A stretch of DNA of 64,000 nt from Ctena decussata (lineage: Eukaryota > Mollusca > Bivalvia > Lucinida > Lucinidae): NCBI GenBank assembly GCA_963989385.1, contig OZ022501.1:89450979-89514978 (forward strand). The letters run 5' to 3'. The translations under genes were made by a program, and so were the position numbers. The notes beneath the pieces are model-generated. The model was not told the DNA's origin. It searched no databases and worked only from the letters and a program-made list of their open reading frames with translations. Positions 45,455 through 56,625 of this stretch are shown in pieces; positions within the stretch are counted from its first letter, which is position 1, and every line of letters starts with the position of its first letter.

Positions 45455-45905
45455 TTAGTCTTCGAAATGGCGGCACTCTCGCCAGTGTTTGCAAGGAACA
45501 AATTTCCCAGCGGGCACATGACGTCGTAATGACGTCGTACTGACGTCGACGCGACGTCATTACGTCGCATCGACGTCAGTTCGACGTCATTTCAACGTCG
45601 TGTGCCTGCTAGGAAGACTATTCCGCCATTTTTTTATTTTTTTTTTTCATTTCTGCTCTAAAGACAAAGCAGATAATATGGAATTATAAAGAATGACTTA
45701 GCTATGGATTTTTAAATTGAGGAAATTCTTTCCTTTAAAAATAATGCATAAAGTATAGAATCGCCGAGCAGGGCGTATCACATTTCATTGCGCGAGTAGT
45801 TACAGATAATTCAAGCTCGTGAAAGCTGTCAAATCCAATGGGCAAGACAGAATTTTCCAGCATCGCTAAAAATAGAACAAACTCTGTCTTGTAGGTAAGA
45901 AAACT
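45455..45905 (+). repeat. Dispersed repeat R3, copy 2, with insert
   Basis: Collinear with 8,120-8,430: ATGGCGG, CCAGTGTTTGC, AATCGCCGAGCAGGGCG, TCAAGCTCGTG, GGGCAAGACAGAATTTTCCA and CTCTGTCTTGTAGGTAAG. It is interrupted by the palindromic element at 45,509-45,616. Confidence 0.7.
45509..45616. repeat. ACGTC-array palindromic element
   Basis: It is bounded by CCCAGCGGGCACATGACGTC and GACGTCGTGTGCCTGCTAGG as inverted ends. Between them are eight ACGTC motifs, six of them GACGTC, spaced about 9-11 bases apart. The arrangement is a foldback with a short internal tandem, and TGACGT cores resemble CREB/ATF half-sites. Confidence 0.75.
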
Positions 45906-46214
45906 TCTCGAGCATCGGATAAAACACGGGTCTTTATCTGGTATGTAAGAAATGGAATTCCTTACTCTCCAAACCAAGCCACAAGGACATTGGACCTTTG
46001 GAAGCATCACCTGCTTATTATAATGCACCCGCCGTATCTATGTATCAGTGGAAAAAGTGAGTGAAAAAGAAAGTCCGGTATTTAAAAGCTTAACTCAGCT
46101 TAGGCTAAGGCCATCAAATCGGAAATTAGTTTAGAAGCGGCCACAATGAAAGGGTCAACGAGGTCATGGTGTCTCCCAGAAAACGGTTTAACTGTCGACA
46201 CAAGCTTTACTTTC

Positions 46215-47285
46215 TGATAATAAAAGTAAAAAGTATGCAAAGACCAGGAACTGAAACAATCAAAATCCAAATCCAGCCCTCAAACCATAGTTGGAAACAA
46301 CTAAGATTACAAATAATCAAGATACAGAGAACATATGGCCAACCGAGTGAGCAGCTTGTTCCCAAAAGGTGGCCACTCAGCAACCCAAACCAAACCAAAA
46401 ATAATAATAACATACATAAGGTAAAACATCACAGAAACTCTGACACCAAAAACAGGCAACAAAGAACCATAACAGAACTACCGCCTTGGAACGGTCAGTA
46501 ATGAATTACTGGGGGGCTTAAATCGATTTTACAGGCCCAACCTCACCCTCAGTTTCTGAAGTGGTACAAAACATTTAGTTGGTTGTTCGGTTCGCATGAT
46601 AACCCTCTAACTCGTCAATGAATCATCACGGTAAACACATAAATCAAATTTCAACACCATGAAGAAGCAAAGACGAGGACTCAACAGATACAACGGGCCG
46701 TCTGACAGGTGGAGATCCCTGTCCTGCCAAACAACCCCACTGGAAATCTGAAGCAAAAGAAGGTCACCAGTTGAGCCCCGGTGGACCAAGCAACAGACAA
46801 AAAGGCTCCGGTCCCAACCAACTAAAATATATAGCTTTAGGTCGGGGCCATCATAGAGTCTGACGACCGATCCCCCGGTGTGCAATTAAAGAGTGCAGCA
46901 AAGCTATCAACCGTGATTGGGTTAATCACTAAGCATGCAGACTGTCGCATAACATTTAAATTATAGCCAATACGTTTGTGACGTATTATTATTTTTCGGA
47001 ATTGATCAGAAAAATCAGTCCTACCCTTAATCTTTTTGAATTTGTATACTAAGTCACCATAAAATTCTGGTTCCGATAGGCCTTGGTGTAAAAGAAATTT
47101 TAATCCGACATCAAATTTTGAAACCAATTCATGGTGTCTGCGATAGAATTTAGAAAAAGCCTTTCTAAGCTTATGATACCGATAGCCCTGTTGAAGAAGT
47201 TTAGCAGTTAAACATTTATTACGAGCATTAAAGTCATCTACATGACTACATGACTACATGACTACCTGTGCCAACAGTTTACGGG
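46215..47285 (-). mobile_element. Truncated retroelement 3' end, copy 2 (-)
   Basis: Read on the minus strand. It is nearly identical to 21,993-22,848 over the shared part and extends about 200 bases further 5', adding LLQQGYRYHKLRKAFSKFY and FLLHQGLSEPEFYGDL upstream of the shared piece. A triple TGACTACA repeat lies near 47,240-47,262. The trailer ends with ATGCAAAGACCAGGAACTG (+ strand). It encodes only a C-terminal fragment. Confidence 0.7.
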
Positions 47286-47329
47286 TGAGCAGCTTCCCTC
47301 TTTCAACAAAGTCTTGATATTTGAAACAG

Positions 47330-48110
47330 GCTCTAGGGATTTTTACCATATATGGGCGTGGCTGCCATCTTGGTCATGTGACCAAGGCCATCTGAATTAA
47401 CTTAGATGGGCCGGCATTCCTGGTGCTACATACCATGCTACAATATCATTGGGTCTTTGGTTCTCGAGAAGAAGATTTTGAAGGGAATTTACCATATATT
47501 GGCATGGTGGCCATCTTGGTCATGAGACCAAGAAAATCTGCGCAACTTTTGTTCCCCTGACCCAGTAGAGATCCATATAAAATGTGGCCTCAATTCGCCC
47601 AGTGGCTGCAGAGGAGATGTTTGAAAATGTTGACGGGCCTTAGAATCTCAATGACCTTGAACAAAAGTCAAAGAATGACCTTGACCTTTAGCAACATGAT
47701 ACCTTCGCTTGGTCACTAGGCCTTTGGCTCTGGAGAGATTTTCGAAGGGGTTTTTAACATAAATTGGCATGGTGGCCGTCTTGGTCATGTGACCAAAGCC
47801 TTTTGCGCAAATTTTGGTTTCTCTGACCCAGTAAAGCTTTATATAAAATATGGATTCAATCCGCCCAGTGGCTTTAGAGAAGAAGATGTTTGAAGATGTT
47901 GATGGGCCACAGAATCTCAATGACCTTGAACAAAAGTCAAAGAATGACCTTGACCTTTATCAATATAATCATTTGCTCATTTAGCTTACCATATACATTT
48001 ATACCAAATTTTAAATCATAGACTTAAATAGTTTCAGAAAAATCCATTGTTTAAGCATTTTCCCATAAAAAAAACATAAAGTACCAAAGTTGATCTTGCC
48101 ACAAATGAGG
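47330..48110 (+). repeat. 430-bp-class repeat, diverged units
   Basis: Three diverged partial units have ATATGGGCGTGGCTGCCATC, TTGGTCATGTGACCAAG and CAAAGAATGACCTTGACC. They are of the same class as 28,682-31,770 but much more diverged. No coding part. Confidence 0.7.
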
Positions 48111-48254
48111 CTCGTAGGCTATTTCGCCCAAGAAAATTTGCAGCTTCACAATATAATTGCAGCTTTTGAAATTTTGAGTTCATGGACAGTAGTTGCTTAT
48201 AATATTTGTTATTTCTTAGAAAGAAAACTGGTAAATAGCAAGATTTTCATAAAA

Positions 48255-48479
48255 TGAGCCGCGACACGACAAAACCAACAATGTGGTTGTGCGCCCAGCG
48301 CAGACTCAGATCAGCCTGGGCATCCGCCCAGTCTGATCAGAGTCTTCGCTGTCCGCATGAAGGTAGCTTAGCCCCTTAGCTACCGTTTAGACTCTGATCA
48401 GACTAGGCGGATGTCCAGGCTGATCTGAGTCTGCGCTGGGCGCACAACCACATTGTTGGTTTTCTCGTGTCGCGGCTCA
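48255..48479. mobile_element. Palindromic MITE 'TGAGCCGCGACACGA', copy A
   Basis: A 225-base foldback. The left end is TGAGCCGCGACACGACAAAA and the right end CTCGTGTCGCGGCTCA. Inner arms are CAGACTCAGATCAGCCTGGG facing CCAGGCTGATCTGAGTCTG. The loop holds TAGCTTAGCCCCTTAGCTA. AA on each side may be a 2-base target duplication. Confidence 0.85.
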
Positions 48480-49890
48480 AATGGTGTTTAGACTCTCAAA
48501 AACTACATGAAGCAACTCGGAACAAAAAAAAACTGAGCCTAAATTAGTGTTAAATTGCATATAAAAAACAAAACATATTTCTAACAAAAAGACGTACCCC
48601 TTACTTAGAAAATCGCTATAATTTCGCCTATGGGAACCCATTGTATTAACAAACGGAAACCAACCCATCTCATGAATAATTTTGGTCGAAAAGATGTTAA
48701 ACACGGGTTTTATTCAAAATTAATTAAGACCAGATGATTCAAGCCATTTCATCACAATTTTTAGATTGCATCACCCAAAGGTCGTCAAACAGAAGGAATT
48801 ATATATTGCTAGAATGCCATCATGTCGTGATTGTTCAGTAGCCGTGCAGACGCCACTTTCCTGCTCGATCTCGGAACTCTCATGACAGTTATGGTAAGCT
48901 GTAGACAGCCGAACCAAGCATTCCCTATGGCACAGTAGTTGAGCCTAAATGACCCACTCCCAAAGACTCAAACATGACTCAATCTATCGAATGTCAACAG
49001 TTTTAGAATAACCTATATGTCCTTTAATTCTTCCTAATGCTTACCTTGTAAACTAGTGGTCAGAGTTCGGACCCCGCAGTCAGTAAACGTGGATCTAATG
49101 CACACAGCTTTCACCGTCGACCTTCCCATTTTGAAATACTGTTAAAAAGGCTCGAAAACCTCAAGTTTTCAATTTATCTGTATCTTCCGGTACATTGTGC
49201 TACCTAGTGGTACCATATGTAGTTATGTGGTGTTTCATTTGATCGCTCATGACATCTATGCAAACAGCTTCTTTGTTAGTTAAACCCTCTTATATGTGAG
49301 AATAATAAAACCGCATGATAAGATAATGTCAGGTTGGCGTCTACCAGTAGAATTGTCTACGACCATGGACGTACTCAATAAATACGTATAATTTGAATGC
49401 GTGAGTAGCCTGGCCAATGCACGAGTATGCATCTCGCTACTTTTCACCACTGCAGCACAGGCTCAATTCAAGATGTGGGCATGTGACAGGGTAGAGATCA
49501 CCCATCCAAGGTTGGGTTTTTTTCTCCGTTATCTCATGTTTCACCACCGTGTAAGTCCACATAACGGTACTCTCCGCGTTTTCAAGAGAGCGTTTAAAAA
49601 TTCGCTGAGCTATCTGCGTATTCGAATATAAAATGATGACAGAGGCATAAATGGATATCCCAAACAGGAATGAATCACGACAAAATTAATTGATATCTGT
49701 ACTCTTATTTCCTATTACCCACGTGTGGCGAGTGAGGCAATTTGGACACTGGTTCTGTCCCCGCCTCGCTCTTCCCTCCCTTTTTCTCACCCTGAGATTT
49801 ATGGTCTGCTAAGGTCGTGTTTCTGAGATTGTACAAGGCAAGTTATATTTAGTGCGGAGCGGAGGAAGTAGAGACAAGGGGAACTATATA
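48480..49890. other. Unassigned DNA with SINE tail remnant
   Basis: A SINE-like fragment with AGTTCGGACCCCGC and TTTGAAATACTGTTAAAAAG lies at about 49,050-49,165. No supported exon. The frame near 49,401-49,631 lacks splice signals or a recognisable domain. Confidence 0.4.
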
Positions 49891-50127
49891 TGAGCCGCGA
49901 CACGAAAAACCAACAATGTGGTTGTGCGCCCAGTGAAGACTCAAATCAGCCTGGGTAACAGCCCAGTTTGACCAGACTCTTCGTTAAGTGCTCAAAGTGT
50001 AGCTAAGGGTCTAAGCTACATTCATGTGGACAGCGAAGACTCTGATCAGACTGGGCGGATGCCCAGGCTGATCTGAGTCTGCGCTGGGCGCACAACCACA
50101 TTGTTGGTTTTGTCGTGTCGCGGCTCA
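49891..50127. mobile_element. Palindromic MITE, copy B
   Basis: A full 237-base copy with TGAGCCGCGACACGA and its inverted end, flanked by TA on both sides. The loop contains AGCTAAGGGTCTAAGCTAC. Confidence 0.85.
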
Positions 50128-50439
50128 TATTTCCTTTGCAGTACGAGTATGAATTAATACTGATTTTCTCACGCTGTACTTTGTCTCATCTGTAACTGAT
50201 ATGCGGTGTTAGGTTAATGTTTTATGAGGGCAAAAAATAACCTCACGCACAATAACCTGCCCAGACATTTATTGGGACTGAAATACATGAGCAAACATAG
50301 GAACAGTCTGATCTAGGTCTTCAATGTTTGCCATTCCGCGAACACAGTCTTATCACACATCTCCGTTTTACCCGTAAAAGCAGCTGCTTCAAGCCTTAGA
50401 CTAATTCTAGTAGTTGAATGGGACTTCCAAATATCTAGT

Positions 50440-50669
50440 GCAGAACAAATCTATCAAAGTGGCATGTGCGCCGAGCGAAGACTCAGTTCAGCCTGGGCAT
50501 CCGCCCAGTCTGACCAGAGTGTTCGCTGTTCGCATTAAGCTAGCTTAGACCCTTAGCAACCCTTAAAATGCAAGTGAAGACTCTGATCAGACTGGGCGGA
50601 TGTCCAGGCTGATCTGAGTCTTCGCTGGGCGCACATGCCGCTTTGTTGGTTTTGTCGTGTCGCGGCTCA
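50440..50669. mobile_element. Palindromic MITE, copy C (left end decayed)
   Basis: The right terminus TCGTGTCGCGGCTCA is intact. The left terminus is eroded, with the first recognisable sequence being ATGTGCGCCGAGCGAAGACT. The inner arms are preserved. Confidence 0.8.
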
Positions 50670-50939
50670 AATGTCACGACTTAATATCACAAGTGCAACA
50701 TGTCCTACGTGTCATTTAGTTTTTATGTTATCCGATGAGTGGCCAGGAGATTTTCTTAAGATGGTAGGTATTTTTATGTTTGTTCGTCAATATTGAAAAA
50801 AAAATGATATTAAAATACAACGCATTAGGCGACAGAATGACACTAGCGGTGCATGTAGAGAGCTAGTAACATGTTAAAGCCAAATTAAATATTCCAGTAG
50901 ACAAAAGGTCGCAGTTTAAACCATTAACCTTCCTTCAGT

Positions 50940-51125
50940 TGATTGATTGGTTGATTGATTGATTTGTTGCTTTACGTCCACGGTAAACAGCTATGGTCAT
51001 GTCGGGACAGTCAGTTAACCTAACCACACTATTCCTGGGCAGGCTCAGGCCTCCTAAGCGGTTAACCAGTACTAAGTGCACATACTTTCGCCAGTAACTG
51101 ACAACTGCCCTACCTTCCCTCAAGA
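50940..51125 (-). repeat. SINE body (-)
   Basis: GATTGATTGGTTGATTGATT (tail), then GGTAAACAGCTATGGTCATG, GTTAACCTAACCACACTATT, CCAGTACTAAGTGCACATAC and TTTCGCCAGTAACTGACAAC. This is the inverse of 37,080-37,250. The tRNA-like head is absent. Confidence 0.75.
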
Positions 51126-51264
51126 TGAAATTATACACCGCAATGTGTAACCGTAACTGTCTGCCATGTTGTCACTGCCTTTGCATTTGAAAGTGTTTAT
51201 TTGTCAATATTTACATTCTCAGTGCACTTATTGAAAATCCCTTTAGTAAACCATTAGAACGTAA
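51126..51264. other. Unassigned DNA
   Basis: Nothing recognised. Confidence 0.4.
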
Positions 51265-51630
51265 TGTAGTTTATACTTCAATAACTACATCGGTTAACGC
51301 GACATCACATCCCGTTTAGTGACGTCAAAATAAACCTTGATTCTCTACATCTGATTGGACGTAGGCGGCGTTATGATGTCGTTAACGCTGTTCCGCGTTT
51401 AGTAGAAAAACTGCGTATAAATGTTTTTCTGCTTCAACTGTAGACCCTAACGCAAATTTGTTGTCAAGTAATAGATAGAAGGAATGTAAATATAAGCAAT
51501 GAACTTATTTTTTTTGGTGTTTATCGAAGTATAAACTACATTGGGTGGCTAGCAAAGTTTACATGAACCCTTCGGGGTTCACTTACTTTGCACGCGACCC
51601 AATGTAGTTTATACTTCGATAAACGCCAGA
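51265..51630. repeat. Foldback repeat with ~50-bp perfect arms
   Basis: The right half (51,515-51,628) is a strong hairpin, with TTTATCGAAGTATAAACTAC and ATTGGGT facing ACCCAATGTAGTTTATACTT around a TGAACCCTTCGGGGTTCA tip. A related arm, TAGTTTATACTTCAATAAC, lies at about 51,268-51,286, so the full element spans about 360 bases. Confidence 0.75.
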
Positions 51631-52037
51631 AAAATGAAATTCATTCCTTAAATACTAAGGTACAAGTGAACGAAATTTCTTGAAACTGAATTAATTTCAA
51701 CAAAATTACGGCCTGTTCAGCTTTATCATTTTGGGCAACTTTTTTTTACACTATAAATTATCGAGTTTGTGTAATCAACTCCTTATTGCAGTATTCAGTG
51801 AGTTCTTATCAAACCTTGTGCTCATGTTGAAAGCATAATGAAAATTTGCATCTGGCATTAACTTCAGATAAAATATATTTTGACAGAATTACGACCTTTT
51901 GAACTTAGTCACTGTTTGCAGTTTCTCTGCGTCATAGTGAATTGAGTTTGTGAAATCAACTCTTCCCATACTTTCTGGACTTTTGCAAAAATTGGATATA
52001 ATGAGGGTGTGCATCAGAATTTTAATAGAGTTACATT
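51631..52037. other. Unassigned DNA
   Basis: A weak internal repeat (TTCAGCTTTATCATTTTGGGC, related near 52,305 and 52,440) continues across the MITE into 52,276-52,560. It resembles a decayed tandem repeat with a period of about 150-200 bases. No gene. Confidence 0.4.
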
Positions 52038-52275
52038 TGAGCCGCGACACGACAAAACCAACAATGTGGTTGTGCGCCCAGCGCAGACTCAGATCAGCCT
52101 GGGCATCCGCCCAGTCTGATCAGAGTCTTCGCTGTCCGCATGAAGGTAGCTTAGACCCTCAGCTACCCTTTAAGCGCAGAGCGAAAACTCTGATCAGACT
52201 GGGCGGATGCCCAGGCTGATCTGAGTCTGCGCTGGGCGCACGAACACATTGTTGGTTTTCTCGTGTCGCGGCTCA
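52038..52275. mobile_element. Palindromic MITE, copy D
   Basis: A full 238-base copy. It begins TGAGCCGCGACACGACAAAA and ends TCTCGTGTCGCGGCTCA, flanked by TT on both sides. Plus-strand open frames through it only read the palindrome. Confidence 0.85.
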
Positions 52276-52966
52276 TTCAATTTTGACATAATATTAGCGT
52301 TTTGAGCTTGGTCATTTCGGGCAGCTTTTTGTTCTAGAGGGTACTCAGTAAACCTTTACCACATGTTTGGGATATAATGAAACTATGCATTTGGCTTTTA
52401 ATGTAGATAAAAATGATTTTGAGAGATTTACGGTCATTTGAACTTAGTCATTATTGGAAACCTTTTTGCATATTTAGGTGTGGATCTTGTGAATACATCT
52501 CCTTTCACACATTCAGAAGATTTGAAGTGATTTTTTGACAGTTGCATAAGCATTGTATGGACAAAATGTAAATATGCATGTGACTTAATAGTGTTTGCTG
52601 ATAATAGATAATATAGTTATTAACTCAGCCCTTTGACAAGCACCGCAAGAGGGCATCATCCGAGCATTACAGACGCAGTTGTCTAGGGTTTTGTTCTTCT
52701 CATTTTCTTTTCGGTAATTGGCTATAATAAATAAACAGTAATGGTCGAAAGGCAACTTTTTTCTCAATAGAAAGGCGGAAAGTCCAAGGTCGAAACATAG
52801 ATAGCTATGCAAATGAAAGTGCATTGCGAATTATGTCTCAATTTCATGAAATGTAATATAAAACATTTTTTTTTTTTTTTGAATTAGGAATAAACTAGTG
52901 TTAAAATTGCGCTCTGAGTTAAAAAAAATAACGGATGTTATATTTATATCTACAATTCCTTCTTTG
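52276..52966. other. Unassigned AT-rich DNA
   Basis: Continuation of the weak decayed repeat, then unrecognised sequence. No gene is supported. Confidence 0.4.
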
Positions 52967-53206
52967 CCCCAAGGTTAGAAAGCTATTTTCGTGCTCAACT
53001 CATCTGAGCATGAAATTTTCTCTGCTGATAAATATGAAAATGCCAACTAATGTTGGCATTTTCATAATCATAAGCAGAGAAAATTTCATACTCAGCTAAA
53101 CTGAGCAAGAAAGCAACTGTACTTATCAATAATTTGCTATTTATTAGCAGATAAAATTTCATGCTCAGTTGAGTTGAGCATGAAAAAAGTTTTATAACCT
53201 CGGGGC
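52967..53206 (-). mobile_element. MITE with TIR 'CCCCGAGGTTAT', copy 1
   Basis: The ends are CCCCAAGGTTAGAAAGCT and AGTTTTATAACCTCGGGG. An inner hairpin is ATGAAAATGCCAACT / GTTGGCATTTTCATAA, with repeated CTCAACT...GAGCATGAAA boxes. It is collinear with and inverted relative to 53,941-54,172. Confidence 0.75.
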
Positions 53207-53408
53207 TTTGTTCTGTATGTTAACTGCAAAAATGCATTCTTACATTATCAATAAAACTACAAATTTGCAATTTTTCCGTATCATGAAAGGTTATGTGAGT
53301 TATCGGGCACTGAATTTATTCAATAATTTCCTTCCGCAACAATCTCAAAGATTCATAGCTGAATTACACAACATATTTTCGGTAATTTTGGAAGGGGAAA
53401 CTCATATT

Positions 53409-53646
53409 TGAACCGCGACACGAGAAAACCAACAATGTGGTTGTGCGCCAAGGGTAGACTCAGATCAGCCTGGGCATCCGTCCGGTTTGACCAGACTCTT
53501 TGTTAAGTGCTCAAAGGGTAGCCAGGGGTCTAAGCGACCTCCATGCGGACAGCGAGGACTCTGATCAGACTGGGCGGATTCCCAGGCTGATCTGAGTCTG
53601 CGCTGGGCGCACAACCACATTGTTGGTTTTGTCGTGTCGCGGCTCA
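53409..53646. mobile_element. Palindromic MITE, copy E
   Basis: A 238-base copy with one change in the left terminus (TGAACCGCGACACGAG) and an intact right terminus, flanked by TT. Confidence 0.85.
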
Positions 53647-53789
53647 TTTATGGTAAGGTACAGAATGAGGTCGCCAATGTTCCAACGTTGTGTTCCTATA
53701 GTACTGAAAAAGCAAATAAACTCACCGAAACTTTATATAACAGCTAAGTTATATTCAAGGCATTTATAAGACTTGCTTTTTTTCTGTAG

Positions 53790-53913
53790 AGCAAGATAGT
53801 TATATGTATCTCCGTTGGTTGTGTCGTTATGGTTGCTTTGCTGTGTGTTCCACAAGCTGCAAAGAGCCAAGAGTTAGAAACAAATCCTAATGGACCCACG
53901 CGTCATATTCCAG
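53790..53913 (+). CDS. Candidate exon: signal-peptide-like segment
   Basis: A 124-base open stretch lies between a good acceptor (CTTTTTTTCTGTAG, AG at 53,788-53,789) and a strong donor (CAG|GTAAGC at 53,914). It encodes a hydrophobic run, IVICISVGCVVMVALLCV, followed by PQAAKSQELETNPNGPTRHI and P. This looks like a signal peptide core with a cleavage region near AAKS/Q. The exon ends after the first base of a codon (phase 1). The start codon would be in an earlier exon, or less likely the internal ATG at 53,829. No family is recognised. Of the exons whose phase fits, 59,035-59,153 gives a complete short protein. Evidence is splice signals and composition only. Confidence 0.5.
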
Positions 53914-53940
53914 GTAAGCCGATTCATATTAAAAGCCTGG

Positions 53941-54172
53941 TCCCGAGGTTATAAAACTTTTTCCATGCTCAATTCAGCTGAGCATGAACTTTTACCTGCT
54001 AATTAATAACAAATTACTGATAAGTAGAGTTGTTCTCTTGCTCAATATAACTGAGTACGATTTTTTCTCTGCGGATAAATATGAAAATGCCAACACTAGT
54101 TGGCATTTTCATATTTATCAGCAGAGAAAATTTCATGCTCAGCTGAGTAGAGCTTGAAAATAACCTCGGGGC
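53941..54172 (+). mobile_element. MITE with TIR 'CCCCGAGGTTAT', copy 2
   Basis: The ends are CCCGAGGTTATAAAACTTT and AAATAACCTCGGGG. The inner hairpin is ATGAAAATGCCAACACTAG / GTTGGCATTTTCATATTT. It lies just inside the presumed intron after the 53,790-53,913 exon. Confidence 0.75.
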
Positions 54173-55055
54173 CTGATCTAGTTTCAGCCCATTGAAGTCA
54201 TAATTTGTAAAATTTAGAAAAAGTGAAAAGATAGGCAATGATCAGAAGCCATCCAGTATTACTGTTTTTATTACTGCGGAACGCCTGGCCTAGCGGAAAA
54301 ATATGTTCGCCTTTCACACAAGGTGTCTCTACATCCAGTCATATTTTCATCTGGTTGTGATTGCAAAGTCCATTTTTTCTACTTTTGAATAAACTGTCTT
54401 CCTTTACCACTTTCTTGTCTTTTTTTCTGTTTTTCTCTTTTCCTTTCCCTATAGGGCCTACCCTGTAAGATTCTCTTTGCTATGCAAAAAGCCCTTGAGA
54501 TGGTGCCAAACGACCTTAGTTTACATACGACCTTAGTTTGATATATTTAATTTATGTATTCTGTTTGTGATCTGGTCAAATATTATTTTTCATGATCTTA
54601 GTCAAACATTTCTTCTCTTTCTGATCTATATTTTGTCAGTCATATCTCCATTTATTTATTTATTTTATTTATTTATTTATTATTATAATTTTTTGCAACT
54701 TGGTCGAATAGGATTATTTATTTGTTTGTGATTTTGTATTTACAAATAACTGATTCTGTTTGTGAATTTGTTCAAATCAATTCTGTTTACAATCTTGGTC
54801 ACATATATATATACAGTATGTCATATATATGTCTGTTAGGAATTTTGGTCATGGTTAATGACGTATTGTGATCTTTATCAAATATCTGCTGTATACTATC
54901 GACGTTCTAGGTTAATACTCCTTATCGATGTGCTCTAGCTATTCATTGTTTTTTTTTTTTTTGTTTTGTTTTTTTTTTGTTGTTTTTGTAAGACCTCGAC
55001 AATATCCACCTTGCAAGACGGTTCTAGATTTTGACATGGTTTTGGAACTTTTATT
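54173..55055. other. Unassigned low-complexity DNA
   Basis: A tRNA-like remnant (CGCCTGGCCTAGCGG, GTTCGCCTTTCACAC) lies at about 54,285-54,345. T-rich sequence follows, including (TTTA)n near 54,650 and long T tracts near 54,950. No exon. Confidence 0.4.
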
Positions 55056-55059
55056 TAAT

Positions 55060-55240
55060 TAAGACCTCTGTCAAACAGTATTGAATTCGATATCGAAATA
55101 TCTCCCAGTGAAGGCAAGATAGAGCAGAGAGATAGGACAGATAAGAGAAAAATATCCAAACAGCCCATCCCGCACCTACTGCAAGAACAGTAGGCTCTTG
55201 CACTTCCTTAATCCAATAAAAGTAGGACGCAACTTGGTGC
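55060..55240 (-). repeat. Family R1 repeat (-), diverged
   Basis: GACCTCTGTCAAACAGTATT, GATATCGAAATATCTCCCAG, CCGCACCTACTGCAAGAAC and AAGTAGGACGCAACTTGG. Confidence 0.65.
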
Positions 55241-55735
55241 ATGGAGGTGCATGTTATGGCTTCGTTCCCTTGAGCCTCCCGGGAAACATTATGAAAACTG
55301 GACCGAAAAATCAGTTCTTCTTCCTCATCTCATCCTTCGTCTTTGCCACCCACTCCTCCCACTCCTAGAATGACATACTTACATGTATAACACGAAATTA
55401 AATAACTTCAGAATAATTATTTGTTTGAGAAAATCTGAAGTTTCTGTTGAAAGAATTTTACTTTGTAATGAATTGATTGTACATTGTATGACATGCCCCG
55501 ATTCCAATGACGCTTAAGATGTGTTATAATAGAGATATAACCTTAATCACGCTATTGACGCTATTGCCGATAAAATGAAACTACGGAAGCGTAGAAGTAT
55601 AAAACCAATAAGTAAAAGCGGTTCGTGTGATAGTTTCATTTCATGTCAAGCCGAATTTGTGAACGAGGCATAGACATCTGTTTGATGTTGCCGCGTCCAT
55701 CTGTTTGTGCGTATGTGGACATGACTTTTGAAATA
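55241..55735. other. Unassigned intergenic DNA
   Basis: No gene or repeat recognised. ATTTGTTTGAGAAAATCTGA and AGTTTCTGTTGAAAGAATTTTA at about 55,420-55,460 recur in diverged form at 58,120-58,165. Confidence 0.4.
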
Positions 55736-55973
55736 TGAGCCGCGACTCGAGAAAACCAACAATGTGGTTGTGCGCTAAGCGCAGACTCAGATCAGCCTGG
55801 GCATCTATCCAGTCTGATCAGCGCCTCCGCTAAACGCTTAAAGGGTAGCTAAGGGACTAAGCTACATCCATGTGGACAGCGAATACCCTGATCAGACTGG
55901 GCGGATGCCCAGGCTGATCTGAGTCTGCACTGGGCGCACAACCACTTTGTTGTTTTTCTCGTGTCGTAGCACA
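55736..55973. mobile_element. Palindromic MITE, copy F
   Basis: Left end TGAGCCGCGACTCGAG, right end eroded (CTCGTGTCGTAGCACA), flanked by TA. The inner arms CAGACTCAGATCAGCCTGGG and its complement are intact. Confidence 0.8.
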
Positions 55974-56189
55974 TATAATATTGACCTTCTCCCTTTCAAC
56001 CCCTTTATATACAAACACACCAACCACTGGAGGTGGTTTATCCAAAAAAGTAAATCGCCGTAACGTACTCAACCTGAAACCGGAGCAAATGAAATATAGG
56101 CCTTTTTCCTGTATTCAGTCGGTAGAATGTTTGAAGGAGTTTGATTCTTTTTGACGCACCTAGTGTCTGCTATGCATAGGAGATGGTGA

Positions 56190-56625
56190 GAAAACTATGC
56201 ATAGTTCACTAGGTCGCTGCGGTCTTCCAGTGTCCGAACAACTGACCTCGAGTGATAGATCGGTTTCTGTGATGGAGTTTAAGCATTTGAAGCACAACTA
56301 AAGGCCACATACCCAAAATATAGGTAGCCGCAACCTAGTTCATTTTAACACTGGTGAACATGTTCTTTTCCGACAGGCTGTAAGTACATTTCTGTCTCTG
56401 TCCATTTGCACCCCGAAAGTGTAATACTATACCAAACTCTTACATGTCATCCACCCTACCATTCTAGAAAGTAGGTCGCCGCGACCTAGGTTACGCCACA
56501 TACACGCTTTTACCACTATCTGACAGGTGTGGCGCATCTTAGCTACCAAGCATCCCCCATCACAACATCCAGTCCTTGACTAACGGTCACCTGCCCGAAA
56601 AGTTGACAGCCGCGACCTGTTTTAC
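56190..56625. repeat. Minisatellite-like repeat, ~115-150-bp spacing
   Basis: Four diverged boxes occur at about 56,207, 56,324, 56,471 and 56,603: ACTAGGTCGCTGCGG, TAGGTAGCCGCAACCTAG, TAGGTCGCCGCGACCTAGG and GACAGCCGCGACCTG. Three of them are small palindromes around CGCGAC. The frame open at 56,632-57,009 runs out of this block into the next repeat and is not called. Confidence 0.5.

Noticed and set aside
51950..52219. 89-codon frame (and 53,465-53,647 minus)
   Set aside because: Both read through the palindromic MITE, and the same peptide appears from either strand because the element is self-complementary.
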